40,782 nucleotides of DNA from an uncultured Rikenella sp. Its GTDB lineage: Bacteria; Bacteroidota; Bacteroidia; Bacteroidales; Rikenellaceae. Below the pieces are notes generated by a model. It was not told the DNA's origin. It was given only the letters and a program-made list of their open reading frames with translations, and made no database searches. Positions 33,437 through 40,782 of this stretch are shown piece by piece. Where the stretch lies: positions 1 to 40,782 of the forward strand of contig NZ_CANQYJ010000005.1 in NCBI RefSeq assembly GCF_947628055.1. Reading direction: 5' to 3'. The position numbers and the translations under genes are program-made. Within the stretch, counting starts at the first letter, position 1, and every line of letters starts with the position of its first letter.

Positions 33437-34663
33437 ATGGAAAAGATAAAAGTGGGGATCACCCACGGAGATTTCAACGGAATCAGCTACGAAATCATCA
33501 TCAAATCGCTGCTGGATCCGCGGATTTTCGACCTCTGCACACCGGTAGTGTACGGATCGGCCAAAGTGGCCGGATACTACAAAGGGATGATATCGGACGC
33601 CGAGAATTTCAGTTTCAACATCATTACCGACCCGGCGCAGGCCAACCCCAAACGAGCCAACATGATCGTCTGCGTCGACGAAAACGTCAAGATCGACCCC
33701 GGCCAGCCGACGGTCATCAGCGGGCAATACGCCATCGCCTCGCTGAATGCCGCAGTGCGGGACCTCAAGGCAGGGAAGATCGACGTGCTGGTGACCTGTC
33801 CGATCAACAAGAAAAATACCACCGGCGACGATTTCGGATTCATCGGGCATACGGAATACTTAGCCGCAGAATTCGGAGATGCCGAGCCGCTGATGTTCAT
33901 GATCAGCGACGTGCTCAAGGTCGGGTTAGTGACCATGCACATCCCGCTCGCGAAAGTGCCCGGCGCTGTTACCACAGAAGCCGTCTTGAACCATATCCGG
34001 GCGATCAGGCGGTCGCTGGAGCGAGATTTCGGCATCGTCGGGCCGAAAATCGCCGTGCTGGGGCTCAATCCGCACGCCGGAGACGACGGACTGCTGGGGC
34101 CGGAAGAGCAGGAGATCATCATTCCCGCTATCCAGTCCGCCAAATACGAAAATATACTGGCCTTCGGGCCGTTCGCGGCAGACGGATTCTTCGGCAGCGG
34201 GGCATACCGGAAATTCGACGCCGTGCTCGCGATGTACCACGACCAGGGGCTCGCGCCGTTCAAGGCACTGACTTTTGCAGACGGGGTCAATTTTACGGCG
34301 GGGTTGTCCGTGGTGCGGACTTCGCCGGCACACGGGGTCGGGTTCGATATTGCCGGGAAAATGGTGGCCGACCCTTCGCCGATGCGGGCAGCCATTTACC
34401 AGGCGATCGACATTTTCCGCAACCGGCAGGTATTCGACGAGGCAGCAGCCGACCCGTTGCAGCATTTCTCGAAAAACGAGCGCAGTCATGCCGAGGGAGG
34501 AGGACGCGGCGGCAACCGGCGGGGCGGGGCAGATCGGGATGCAGACGTGGCCGATTTGCTGAAAGACACCCCGGATATGACGGTGGCGGCGGATACGGAT
34601 GCAGCTGCTGCGGCCTTAGCGGCGGAACGGCAGAACGGCGAAGCCGCTTCGGCCGAACAGTAA
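33437..34663 (+). CDS. pdxA: 4-hydroxythreonine-4-phosphate dehydrogenase with long C-terminal tail
   Basis: The start is the ATG at 33437 (MEKIKVGITHGDFNGISYE), as the family begins this way; the upstream in-frame residues come from the hairpin repeat. The 408-residue protein has the metal-binding motifs GFIGHTEYLA, GLNPHAGDDG and AMYHDQGLAPFK, plus VTCPINKKN. It oxidises 4-phosphohydroxythreonine in pyridoxal phosphate synthesis. The enzymatic core ends near residue 335. The last 73 residues are low-complexity, first Gly/Arg-rich, then Ala/Glu-rich, and are not needed for the fold. The GC-rich tail stays in frame up to the stop and is followed by metF after 43 bases. Confidence 0.93.
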   Translation: MEKIKVGITHGDFNGISYEIIIKSLLDPRIFDLCTPVVYGSAKVAGYYKGMISDAENFSFNIITDPAQANPKRANMIVCVDENVKIDPGQPTVISGQYAIASLNAAVRDLKAGKIDVLVTCPINKKNTTGDDFGFIGHTEYLAAEFGDAEPLMFMISDVLKVGLVTMHIPLAKVPGAVTTEAVLNHIRAIRRSLERDFGIVGPKIAVLGLNPHAGDDGLLGPEEQEIIIPAIQSAKYENILAFGPFAADGFFGSGAYRKFDAVLAMYHDQGLAPFKALTFADGVNFTAGLSVVRTSPAHGVGFDIAGKMVADPSPMRAAIYQAIDIFRNRQVFDEAAADPLQHFSKNERSHAEGGGRGGNRRGGADRDADVADLLKDTPDMTVAADTDAAAAALAAERQNGEAASAEQ

Positions 34664-34706
34664 AAACGGGAGTACGGATTTTGCCTGTACATTTTCGACC
34701 GACACG

Positions 34707-35660
34707 ATGAAAATCACGGACAAACTCAACCGGGGCAAGACCCTGTTCGCTTTCGAACTGCTGCCGCCGCTCAAGGGAGACAATATCGACACCGTTTTCG
34801 ACACGATCGGGCGGCTGGCCCCTTACGATCCTTCGTACATCAACGTCACCTACCACCGCGAGGAAATCAAGCTCATCGAACGGGCGGACGGCCTGTTGGA
34901 GCGGCGCGTGGTGCGCAAGAGGCCGGGGACGGTGGGAATCGCGGCGGCCATTATGGCACGCTATGGTATTGATGTGGTGCCTCATCTGATCTGCGGCGGG
35001 TTCTCGAAATTCGACGTCGAGGATGCGTTGATCGACCTCAGTTTTCTGGGGATCGACAACGTGCTGGCCTTGCGGGGGGATCATATCCGGGGGGAGCGCA
35101 CTTTTCGGCCGGCCCGGGGCGGACACCTGCATGCAGTGGAGCTCGTGCGGCAGATCATGGCCATGAATCGGGGCGAATACCTCGACTCGGAGTTGGAACA
35201 TGCCAAGCCGACTTCGTTCTGCGTGGGCGTGGCAGGCTATCCGGAGAAACACGCCGAGGCGCCGAACTTAGCGGCCGACATCGCGCATCTCAAGGCCAAG
35301 ATCGACGCGGGGGCGGAGTATGTGGTGACGCAGATGTTTTTCGACAACTCGAAATATTTCGCCTACGTCGAGGCATGCCGGGCGGCGGGGATCACGGTGC
35401 CGATCGTGGCGGGGATCAAGCCTTTCACCACCCGGACGCAGTTGTCGCTGCTGCCGCAGACTTTCGGGGTGGACTTGCCGGACGAGTTGGTGCGGGCGGT
35501 GGAGGCTTGCAAGGACAATGCGGCTGTGCGCGAGGTGGGGATCGAGTGGGCGATTGCCCAGGGGCGGGAATTGATAGCGGCGGGGGTGCCGGCGCTGCAT
35601 TTTTACACGATGGGCAAGGCGGACAATGTGGAACGGATTGCAAAAGCGTTGTTCGGATAG
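34707..35660 (+). CDS. metF: Methylenetetrahydrofolate reductase
   Basis: The 317-residue protein is a full-length MetF barrel. The N-terminal FELLPPLKGDNIDTVF carries the catalytic Glu, and VTYHREE, PHLICGG, DNVLALRGDH, VGVAGYPEKH and YVVTQMFFDN follow in family order. It reduces methylene-THF to methyl-THF with FAD and NAD(P)H, supplying the methyl group for methionine. The gene sits 43 bases after pdxA with no terminator between, so the two are probably co-transcribed. It ends before a perfect palindrome that probably terminates both this unit and the facing tRNA gene. Confidence 0.95.
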   Translation: MKITDKLNRGKTLFAFELLPPLKGDNIDTVFDTIGRLAPYDPSYINVTYHREEIKLIERADGLLERRVVRKRPGTVGIAAAIMARYGIDVVPHLICGGFSKFDVEDALIDLSFLGIDNVLALRGDHIRGERTFRPARGGHLHAVELVRQIMAMNRGEYLDSELEHAKPTSFCVGVAGYPEKHAEAPNLAADIAHLKAKIDAGAEYVVTQMFFDNSKYFAYVEACRAAGITVPIVAGIKPFTTRTQLSLLPQTFGVDLPDELVRAVEACKDNAAVREVGIEWAIAQGRELIAAGVPALHFYTMGKADNVERIAKALFG

Positions 35661-35722
35661 CCGGATCGAACGATCGTTGTCTTTCCCCCCCGTTTTGCAA
35701 AAAACCGTTTGCAGAAAACACG

Positions 35723-35750
35723 AAACGGCTTCTTCGTACGAAGAAGCCGT
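35723..35750. terminator. Bidirectional palindromic terminator between metF and tRNA-Glu
   Basis: This is a perfect 28-base palindrome (AACGGCTTCTTCGT and its complement). It starts 62 bases after the metF stop and ends 11 bases past the tRNA 3' end. On the minus strand a T-rich stretch (TTTCGTGTTTT) follows, which favours use as the tRNA terminator. Confidence 0.75.
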
Positions 35751-35761
35751 TAAATTATTTG

Positions 35762-35833
35762 TAGTCCCTAGGAGAATCGAACTCCTCTTCCAAGAATGAA
35801 AATCTTGTGTCCTAACCGATAGACGAAGGGACC
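35762..35833 (-). tRNA. tRNA-Glu (anticodon UUC)
   Basis: The minus strand folds as a 72-base tRNA. The acceptor stem is GGTCCCT with AGGGACT (first pair G-U). The D arm includes CGGTTAGGAC, and the anticodon stem-loop is CAAGA-TTTTCAT-TCTTG with anticodon TTC. The T arm is AGGAG-TTCGATT-CTCCT. The discriminator base is A and the 3' CCA is not encoded. Its wobble U is one of the positions that MnmH, encoded 4 kb away, selenates in E. coli. Confidence 0.95.
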
Positions 35834-35849
35834 TTTTTCAAATGCACTG

Positions 35850-35880
35850 CAAAGGTAATGCTAAATCCGAAAATTCCAAA
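35850..35880 (-). promoter_or_regulatory. Canonical promoter of tRNA-Glu
   Basis: On the minus strand TTTG (35880-35877) is followed by exactly 19 bases and TACCTTTG (35857-35850). This is a perfect match to the Bacteroidetes consensus and the best promoter in the window. Transcription should start about 10 bases before the tRNA. It overlaps the 3' end of a FISUMP gene fragment. Confidence 0.85.
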
Positions 35881-36154
35881 CGCTCTCCGAAAGTTTAATG
35901 TGGAAAATAAAAATCAGGGTGCCGGTAAATGCTTGGAGGCACCGCACCTGGATACCGTGGGCACGATACTCTGTGTAGCTGGCATTAAAGCCCGTAGCCT
36001 CGAAAAGCAAGTACACACTATTGGCGCCACGGATTGACGAAGACCAATGGTACCCGCCGCTGCCAACGTGCCACAAGTCGCCTCCCGACCGCGCACCGGC
36101 ATCGCGGAAGCCCGGGGCAGGAACCGCGCGCAGCCGAAAAACAGCAGCGGCCGC
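35861..36154 (-). pseudogene. C-terminal fragment of a FISUMP (Fib_succ_major) protein
   Basis: An open stretch of about 97 codons with no proper start encodes VPAPGFRDAG, LWHVGSGGYHWSSSIRG, VYLLFEATGFNASY and RAHGIQVRCLQAFTG. This is the end of the Fibrobacter-succinogenes-type major paralogous domain common in Bacteroidetes surface proteins (usual pattern: GYYWSSS, then YxLxF, then G-x-S-V-R-C-V). An in-frame TGA at 36155-36157 precedes it and nothing upstream continues the domain. It is therefore a leftover, not a working gene. Its stop codon falls inside the tRNA-Glu promoter. Confidence 0.7.
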
Positions 36155-36355
36155 TCATTGGGGCTGAAGCAACGTCATGGCGTGGCTCCAGTCGCTTTTT
36201 ATAACTAATCCCGGCCGATCGGCGCGGGATCAGTGGGCCGCTGAATTTACCGTTCACTCTGCCGGCAGTTTCGTTTGAACCCGACGGCACTCCGGAGGAT
36301 AACACCCTGAAATTTAAAATCCGATACAAAACACGGCATAATACCGCCATAGTCG

Positions 36356-37429
36356 TCAAGATACCAGATACACCGACTTGTCCCCTCGCGGCACGACCTC
36401 GCCGACAACTGCCGCCCGGGGATGCACGCCCGAAGCCTTCAGTTCGGCCAAAGCACTCTCCGCCTTGTCCGCATCCACCGCCATCAGCAGTCCGCCCGAC
36501 GTCTGCGCATCGAGAGCCAGCATCCGGCTGTCCGTATCGCATTCGAGTTCCACCCGCTCACGCACATACTCTCGGTTGCGGAACACCGCACCCGGGAGGC
36601 ACCCCTCCGCGATCAGCTCCCGTACTCCCGCCAAAGCCGGCAGCATCGCCGCCCGCAACCGGAAAGTAGTCCCGCTCGCGTCCGCCATCGACACCGCATG
36701 ACCCAGCAAACCGAACCCCGTGATGTCCGTCGCACCCGTCACCCCGTACTTGCGCATCACCTCCGCCCCTACCCGGTTCAGCAGCTTCATCTGCTCCAAA
36801 GCTCCGCGATAGACCGTGTCCGAGGCCAGCCCCAAGCGCCGCGCAGCCACGATCACCCCCGTTCCCAGCGGTTTGGTCAGAATCAGCCGCTGCCCCGCCT
36901 TCGCCCCGCGGTTGGTCACCAACCGCGACGGCTCGACCGTCCCGACTACGGCCAGTCCGTACTTCGGCGGAAAATCATCGATCGTGTGGCCCCCCATCGT
37001 CAGCGCCCCCGCCTCGTCGATTTTGCTCTGGCCGCCCAGCAGTATCTCCCGCAGCACCCGCAGCGGAATCTTCTCCGCCGGAAACATGTTCAGGTTCAGC
37101 GCCAACAGCGGCCGTCCCCCCATCGCATACACGTCGCTCAGCGAATTGGCCGCCGCGATCTGGCCGAACTCGAACGGATCGGAGCATACCGGCGGGAAGA
37201 AATCGGTCGTCACGATCAGCGCCGTGTCGTCATTCAGGCGATAGACCCCCGCATCGTCGTGGGTCGAAATGTCGACCATCACATTCGGATCGCCCGGTAT
37301 CGGGATGCCGCCCAGCAGTTCGGCCAGTCTCGACGCCGGAAGTTTGGCCGAGCATCCCCCGTATTCCACCGTGGAAAGCAGGTCGAAAGGCTCGCCGCTC
37401 TCCGGAACTGAATTTTCATTTTTCTTCAT
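36356..37429 (-). CDS. selD: Selenide, water dikinase (SelD)
   Basis: The 357-residue protein matches SelD. The N-terminal active loop YGGCSAKLP carries the catalytic Cys26 (a true TGC codon, not Sec) and Lys29. The ATP-binding part shows HDDAGVYRL, TTDFFPPV, FGQIAAANSLSDVYAMG and MGGHTIDD, and the C-terminal half has ATDITGFGLLGHA and SGGLLMAV. SelD makes selenophosphate from selenide and ATP. It is the last gene of the selenium operon; its ATG overlaps the DUF3343 gene by 14 bases. No selA, selB or selC is in view, so the selenophosphate here most directly serves MnmH. Confidence 0.95.
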   Translation of the reverse strand: MKKNENSVPESGEPFDLLSTVEYGGCSAKLPASRLAELLGGIPIPGDPNVMVDISTHDDAGVYRLNDDTALIVTTDFFPPVCSDPFEFGQIAAANSLSDVYAMGGRPLLALNLNMFPAEKIPLRVLREILLGGQSKIDEAGALTMGGHTIDDFPPKYGLAVVGTVEPSRLVTNRGAKAGQRLILTKPLGTGVIVAARRLGLASDTVYRGALEQMKLLNRVGAEVMRKYGVTGATDITGFGLLGHAVSMADASGTTFRLRAAMLPALAGVRELIAEGCLPGAVFRNREYVRERVELECDTDSRMLALDAQTSGGLLMAVDADKAESALAELKASGVHPRAAVVGEVVPRGDKSVYLVS

Positions 37430-37625
37430 GGTAAGTCGCTTCGATGCCGTTCGCCGACATCAATTCTTTAAAAGGTTCCGCCTGCGTATCGTTCACATAA
37501 AGACACATGCCGCACTCGGTGGAATACTCTTCCGGCACGGGTTTCACCCGGTGTTCCAATCCGGCCCGGGAGGCAGCCGCATCGGCCCGGATCACCTCGC
37601 GGGCATTTCTGAAAAGCACGATCAT
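37416..37625 (-). CDS. DUF3343 small protein of selenium operon
   Basis: The 69-residue protein begins [20 protein letters not shown] and has CGMC (Cys38, Cys41) in the middle, as is typical of DUF3343 proteins that occur next to yedF, csd and selD. Its ATG overlaps the stop of the desulfurase gene by four bases (ATGA), and its stop overlaps the selD start. These overlaps fix the start. It has no signal peptide. A role in passing selenium between the operon's enzymes is inferred from context and the CxxC pair. Confidence 0.85.
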   Translation of the reverse strand: MIVLFRNAREVIRADAAASRAGLEHRVKPVPEEYSTECGMCLYVNDTQAEPFKELMSANGIEATYHEEK

Positions 37626-38743
37626 CGTTTTTGCGATATTTCCGTCAACGCCCTCAGCAACCGGTCGAAATCCCCGGATGTATGGTACGGCCCCGCGGCG
37701 ATCCGCACCGTCCCGTAAGGAAAGGTACCGATCGTCCGGTGGGCGGCCGGCGCGCAATGAAGACCCGTCCGCACCTCTATCCCATACTCTTCCCACAGCA
37801 AAGCCCCCAGCCCGGACGGGGCCAGCCGCTCGTGCGTCAGCGAGAACAGCTCGCCTTGTGCCGACGCAGACAAGGCTCCGTAGACCCTGAATCCCGGCAA
37901 CTTCCTCACGGCGGCCGCCAAGTCCGTAAATTCCGCCCGTGAATGAGCCGCCTGCGGTCTGTTTTCCAACGCCGCCCCCAAGCCCGCCAGCCCCACTAAG
38001 TTCGGCGTTCCCGCCTCGAAACGATCCGGCCACTGGCCGGGCATCCGGAAACTGTCGGAATGGCTTCCCGTGCCGCCGTAAATCAACGGTGCGACGCCTG
38101 CCGGTTCGCGGGCGTAGAATCCGCCCGTTCCGGCAGGCCCCAACAGCCCTTTATGCCCGGTGAAAACCGCGAAGTCCAGCCCCCATTCATCCGCCGCCAC
38201 CGTTGCGCCGGGCAGCGACTGGGCGCAATCGGCCATCACTTTCAGATTTCGTTCATGCGCCCAGCGGCAGATCGCCTCCATCGGCTGAATCACGCCGTTG
38301 ACATTGCTTTGGTGATCGACGATCACCAACCCGGCGCCTTTCGTATCGACCAGCGGCAATTTTTCGACGTCGATACAGCCGTCGCACGAAGCGGGCAGCG
38401 TACTGACCGAAGCCCCCAATGCGACTAAAGGGCGCATCACGGCATTGTGTTCCAGCGGCGAGACCAGCACACGGCCGTTCTCGACATCCGGCAGCCCCCG
38501 CAGGATCGTATTCACGGCCATCGTCGCCCCGGTGGTAAAAGCGATTTTGGAAGCATCGCCCACTCCCATGACGGCGGCTATGGCATCGCGGCACTCTTCG
38601 ACGATCCGCGTGGCGTCCACTACCCGCGGATAGGCCGCCCGGCCGTATGTCCCGCCTATCTCCGTCAGGAAATGCGCCATCGCCGCCGCGACCTGCGGCG
38701 GCTTGGGAAAACTGGTACTGGCATTGTCGAAATACAGATTCAT
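37622..38743 (-). CDS. Class V aminotransferase-fold cysteine desulfurase-like enzyme
   Basis: The 373-residue protein is a PLP enzyme of the cysteine desulfurase family found with SelD. It has [11 protein letters not shown] at the N-terminus, TTGATMAVN, the conserved His100 in EHN, PLP-binding Lys198 in [10 protein letters not shown], and the likely persulfide Cys330 in [11 protein letters not shown]. It probably supplies sulfur or selenium from (seleno)cysteine to SelD or YedF. It starts 21 bases after yedF and overlaps DUF3343 by four bases. Direct selenium delivery is inference from the operon. Confidence 0.88.
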   Translation of the reverse strand: MNLYFDNASTSFPKPPQVAAAMAHFLTEIGGTYGRAAYPRVVDATRIVEECRDAIAAVMGVGDASKIAFTTGATMAVNTILRGLPDVENGRVLVSPLEHNAVMRPLVALGASVSTLPASCDGCIDVEKLPLVDTKGAGLVIVDHQSNVNGVIQPMEAICRWAHERNLKVMADCAQSLPGATVAADEWGLDFAVFTGHKGLLGPAGTGGFYAREPAGVAPLIYGGTGSHSDSFRMPGQWPDRFEAGTPNLVGLAGLGAALENRPQAAHSRAEFTDLAAAVRKLPGFRVYGALSASAQGELFSLTHERLAPSGLGALLWEEYGIEVRTGLHCAPAAHRTIGTFPYGTVRIAAGPYHTSGDFDRLLRALTEISQKR

Positions 38744-38764
38744 TCCCCGTTCCTCAGCATAACC

Positions 38765-39388
38765 TTACGGATAGACCACATGCCCGGCCTGGGAGAGCAC
38801 TTCCGTAATGCGGAACATATTGCTTACCCGTCCCACCGCTAACCGCTCTTTCATTCCGTAAAAATCCAGGCAGGTGCCGCATACCAGGATTTCCACCCCG
38901 CGTTTTTCCAATTCCTGCAAAGCGGGGATCGTGTCGCTCCCCTCGAGGGCGGCATGTATGCCGCTGTTGTAAAACACCATATGGCTCGGCAACCGTTCCG
39001 CTTCGCCTAACGAATTGATAAATGCCCGCAGCAGGATCTTTCCCAGGTCGTCATTTCCCCGCCCCATGCGGTCTGCTGTCACCGCCACGCAATAGTCTCC
39101 CCGTTCGGCGTGCGAACCGGCGACAGGTTCCCGGGCTGTCCCGCATACCGGCTCCGGAGCCGACGGCCCGGCTCCTGCCGGCACTTCGGACAGAGTAAAG
39201 CGGATCGTATCGCCTTCGGTACGGTATTCGATTCCCAATTCGGCGAGGTAGCTCCGCAGGTTTGAAAAGGCGGTCTCGTTGTCTGTCAGCACTTCAAATT
39301 CGTCGCCCGGCACGGCCTGAGCGATCGCCCGCCGGGTCATAATCAACGGTTGGGGGCAGAGTTGGCCCCGTGTGTCGATGGGTTTCAT
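38765..39388 (-). CDS. yedF: Sulfurtransferase-like selenium metabolism protein YedF
   Basis: The start is the ATG at 39388, overlapping the mnmH stop by four bases, giving 207 residues; a longer in-frame stretch upstream has no family match. The N-terminal TusA/SirA domain (about 1-70) carries Cys11 in RGQLCPQPLI. The C-terminal DsrE-like domain (about 97-207) has HMVFYNSGIHAALEGS and CGTCLDFYGM (Cys170, Cys173). The two-domain form is the selenium-associated YedF, usually next to SelD. It may carry selenium or sulfur as a persulfide-like group; exact function is not established. Confidence 0.9.
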   Translation of the reverse strand: MKPIDTRGQLCPQPLIMTRRAIAQAVPGDEFEVLTDNETAFSNLRSYLAELGIEYRTEGDTIRFTLSEVPAGAGPSAPEPVCGTAREPVAGSHAERGDYCVAVTADRMGRGNDDLGKILLRAFINSLGEAERLPSHMVFYNSGIHAALEGSDTIPALQELEKRGVEILVCGTCLDFYGMKERLAVGRVSNMFRITEVLSQAGHVVYP

Positions 39389-40437
39389 TTTATTTTTCTG
39401 AATTTTTCGATCAACAGTTCCGCTGCTCGCTCCGGATCGTCTTCCGGCATAAAAAACTCGCGGAACGAGTGGTTTTCTTTCCCGATGGAGCGGGTATAGC
39501 ACTTGTCGTAGTAGTGCATGGCGATTCGCGCCGCGCCTGCCGTATCCCCTGCTTCGAGGCTCTGCAAGGCCCGCGGATAGCCGTCGCCCAGCCGTTTGGC
39601 GATCTTGGCGAAGGCTGCTGCCAGCTCTTCGGTGCTGAAAGCGCCGTATTCTCTCACCAACCGCTGCAACCGGGCTTCCGGATCGAGCGAAAAGAGCACC
39701 AGCGGCGCCGACTGCATCATCCGGTACAGTTCGACCGGCACGACCACATGACCGATGGTCTGGCTTTCGCCTTCGATCCAAACGGGCTGCGCGGGGTCGA
39801 ATCGGCGCAAACTGGCGTGTATCCGGTTGATGAATTCTTCGGTGGTGGGTTGCTCTTCCTGTCCCAGGGCGCCGAAAACGGAGCCTTTGTGGTTGGCTAA
39901 GGCCTCCAAATCGAGCACTTGCTCTCCTTTGCGGGCCATCGCCCGGAGCACGTCGCTTTTCCCGCAGCCGGTAAATCCGCCGAGGATGAAAAATTGCCAG
40001 GGCTTGGCTGCCAGCAGGGGGGCAAACAACCGCCGGTATGCCCGGTAGCCGCCTTCCAACACTACGGCGGACATGCCTGCGGTGCGGAATAACCAGGCCA
40101 TGCTCCCGCTGCGCATTCCTCCGCGCCAACAGTAAACGTAGAGTGTCTTCCCGGCAGCTTGTTTCCGGGCTGTCTGGACGAACCGGGCCATTTTCGGGCC
40201 GACGATGGCCAACCCGCGCTCGATGGCTTCGTTCTTCCCGACGCGTGTGTACAATGTCCCTACCTCGGCGCGCTCGGCGTCTGTGAATAGGGGCAGGCTG
40301 TGGGCGCCGGGAATATGCCCGGCTTGGTATTCGGAGGGGCTGCGAACGTCGATCATTATGCCTCGAATGCTTTCGCTGAGAAAAGCTTCGGCCGAAAGGG
40401 TCTCTCTCATCCGTCTGTCATAAAATGATTCGTTCAT
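39385..40437 (-). CDS. mnmH: tRNA 2-selenouridine synthase MnmH
   Basis: The 350-residue protein has an N-terminal rhodanese domain (MIDVRSPSEYQAGHIPGAHS) with the active Cys103 in YVYCWRGGMRSGS. A C-terminal P-loop domain follows, with ILGGFTGCGKSDVL (nucleotide site 153-161) and EGESQTIGHV. MnmH replaces the 2-thio group at the wobble uridine of Lys, Glu and Gln tRNAs with selenium, using selenophosphate. It leads the operon mnmH-yedF-csd-DUF3343-selD, in which four of the five genes overlap a neighbour. A tRNA-Glu(UUC) gene, a natural substrate class, lies beyond selD. Confidence 0.94.
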   Translation of the reverse strand: MNESFYDRRMRETLSAEAFLSESIRGIMIDVRSPSEYQAGHIPGAHSLPLFTDAERAEVGTLYTRVGKNEAIERGLAIVGPKMARFVQTARKQAAGKTLYVYCWRGGMRSGSMAWLFRTAGMSAVVLEGGYRAYRRLFAPLLAAKPWQFFILGGFTGCGKSDVLRAMARKGEQVLDLEALANHKGSVFGALGQEEQPTTEEFINRIHASLRRFDPAQPVWIEGESQTIGHVVVPVELYRMMQSAPLVLFSLDPEARLQRLVREYGAFSTEELAAAFAKIAKRLGDGYPRALQSLEAGDTAGAARIAMHYYDKCYTRSIGKENHSFREFFMPEDDPERAAELLIEKFRKIK

Positions 40438-40454
40438 TTCGCTACCCTATGTTT

Positions 40455-40782
40455 GAGGGTACTGTTCTCTTTAACTGCGCTTTGCTTGTTTTGCCTCCGG
40501 CTTCCTCGCGCTACCTCGGCATAGTCCGCCAGCGGCCTCTGCCCTCGGAACGCTGCTCGGTTCCTCCTCGCCGCTCGGCAAAGCGTGCAAGCCCGCTCTG
40601 CTCTCGCTGGCAGCGTCGGTTGTGAACAAAGAGAACCAGAAAACCGACGCAACAGCCGAGAGCCATCGAGCTTGCTCGAATGGCCGAGGCGTCAGGAGGA
40701 AGGCGAAGCCAAACTTTTTGAGATGCTTGCGCATCTCTTGAGCCTGCCGGGTACCCTTGTCTTCGATTCTCTTGGGCCGGGA
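40455..40782 (-). repeat. Mosaic hairpin repeat, copy C, split by insertions (reaches window edge)
   Basis: In reverse orientation to copies A and B, this region carries the pieces of the same element. GAGGGTACTGTTCTCTTT (40455-40472) and TTGTGAAC onward (from 40620) are the two halves of the GTTCTCTTTG hairpin, separated by 147 bases. A further stretch of about 66 bases separates it from 40711-40749, an exact reverse complement of bases 1-39. The final TTGGGCCGGGA resembles the start of the long inverted repeat of copy B. No gene is seen in this 345-base stretch upstream of mnmH. Confidence 0.7.
40473..40619. other. 147-base GC-rich insertion within the hairpin of copy C
   Basis: Compared with copies A and B, this segment interrupts the hairpin exactly at its loop. 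The ends TTT and TT suggest at most a two-base target duplication. The insert contains an internal inverted pair, CGCTTTGC near its left end and GCAAAGCG near 40579, and GGAAC/GTTCC around 40550. It has no open frame of note and no copy elsewhere in the window. Confidence 0.5.

Noticed and set aside
36155-36355. Upstream part of the FISUMP gene between the fragment and selD
   Set aside because: All three frames were read and none shows the expected FISUMP motifs, so the fragment was ended at the in-frame TGA.
37352-37354. Selenocysteine codon at the SelD active site
   Set aside because: The codon reads TGC on the coding strand, so the active residue is ordinary cysteine.
40448-40455. TATGTTTG as a promoter element for mnmH
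   Set aside because: It matches TAnnTTTG only on the plus strand, facing away from mnmH, and there is no plus-strand gene after it.

Overview
The window looks like a chromosomal segment of a GC-rich gut Bacteroidales species, most likely Alistipes or another member of the Rikenellaceae. This rests on Bacteroidetes-type promoters (TTTG, about 19 bases, TAnnTTTG), DUF4493, PCMD and head-GIN surface proteins, futalosine-pathway menaquinone synthesis (mqnD), DXP-type vitamin B6 genes (pdxA, pdxB) and the near absence of Shine-Dalgarno sites. The genus is inferred from gene content only. All functions below come from reading the sequences; no database search was run.

Layout. 0-1.8 kb: a hairpin repeat, trkA (minus strand) and a divergent small Cys-rich membrane protein. 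1.9-10.7 kb: three tandem paralogous DUF4493-type surface lipoproteins, then an outer-membrane barrel with a fourth PCMD lipoprotein. The block ends in a perfect UUCG-loop terminator. 10.8-23.3 kb: a nine-gene, one-direction cluster with one good promoter and one strong terminator. It encodes a YncE-propeller/MauG-type di-haem protein, a Rid/chorismatase-like protein, a cupin lipoprotein, a VOC protein, DhaK, DhaL, an LsrF-type aldolase/thiolase, a propeller lipoprotein and a 1355-residue NPCBM/hydrazine-synthase-alpha-like/SUMF1 di-haem protein. 23.4-35.7 kb: mostly housekeeping genes. These are an M20 amidohydrolase, pdxB, pyrD-cinA-sixA, a DUF6249/ECF sigma/putative anti-sigma triad, mqnD, a head-GIN protein and pdxA-metF. 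35.7-40.4 kb: tRNA-Glu(UUC), a FISUMP fragment, and a tightly overlapping selenium operon mnmH-yedF-csd-DUF3343-selD. The window ends in another hairpin repeat, part of which is an exact inverted copy of the first 39 bases.

The best candidate for an undescribed system is the 10.9-23.3 kb cluster. It puts exported haem proteins and propellers in one operon with a cytoplasmic kinase (DhaK and DhaL as separate chains) and an LsrF-like enzyme, both of which in known families lead to dihydroxyacetone phosphate. One reading is an envelope redox or carbohydrate-processing module that feeds a short ketose or ketone to a kinase-plus-lyase route. The substrate is unknown. The second theme is a set of mosaic intergenic elements built from small hairpins (positions 1-75, 33126-33378, 40455-40782), one of which is split by a 147-base insertion, plus a hairpin-rich 0.8 kb spacer at 30.4-31.2 kb.
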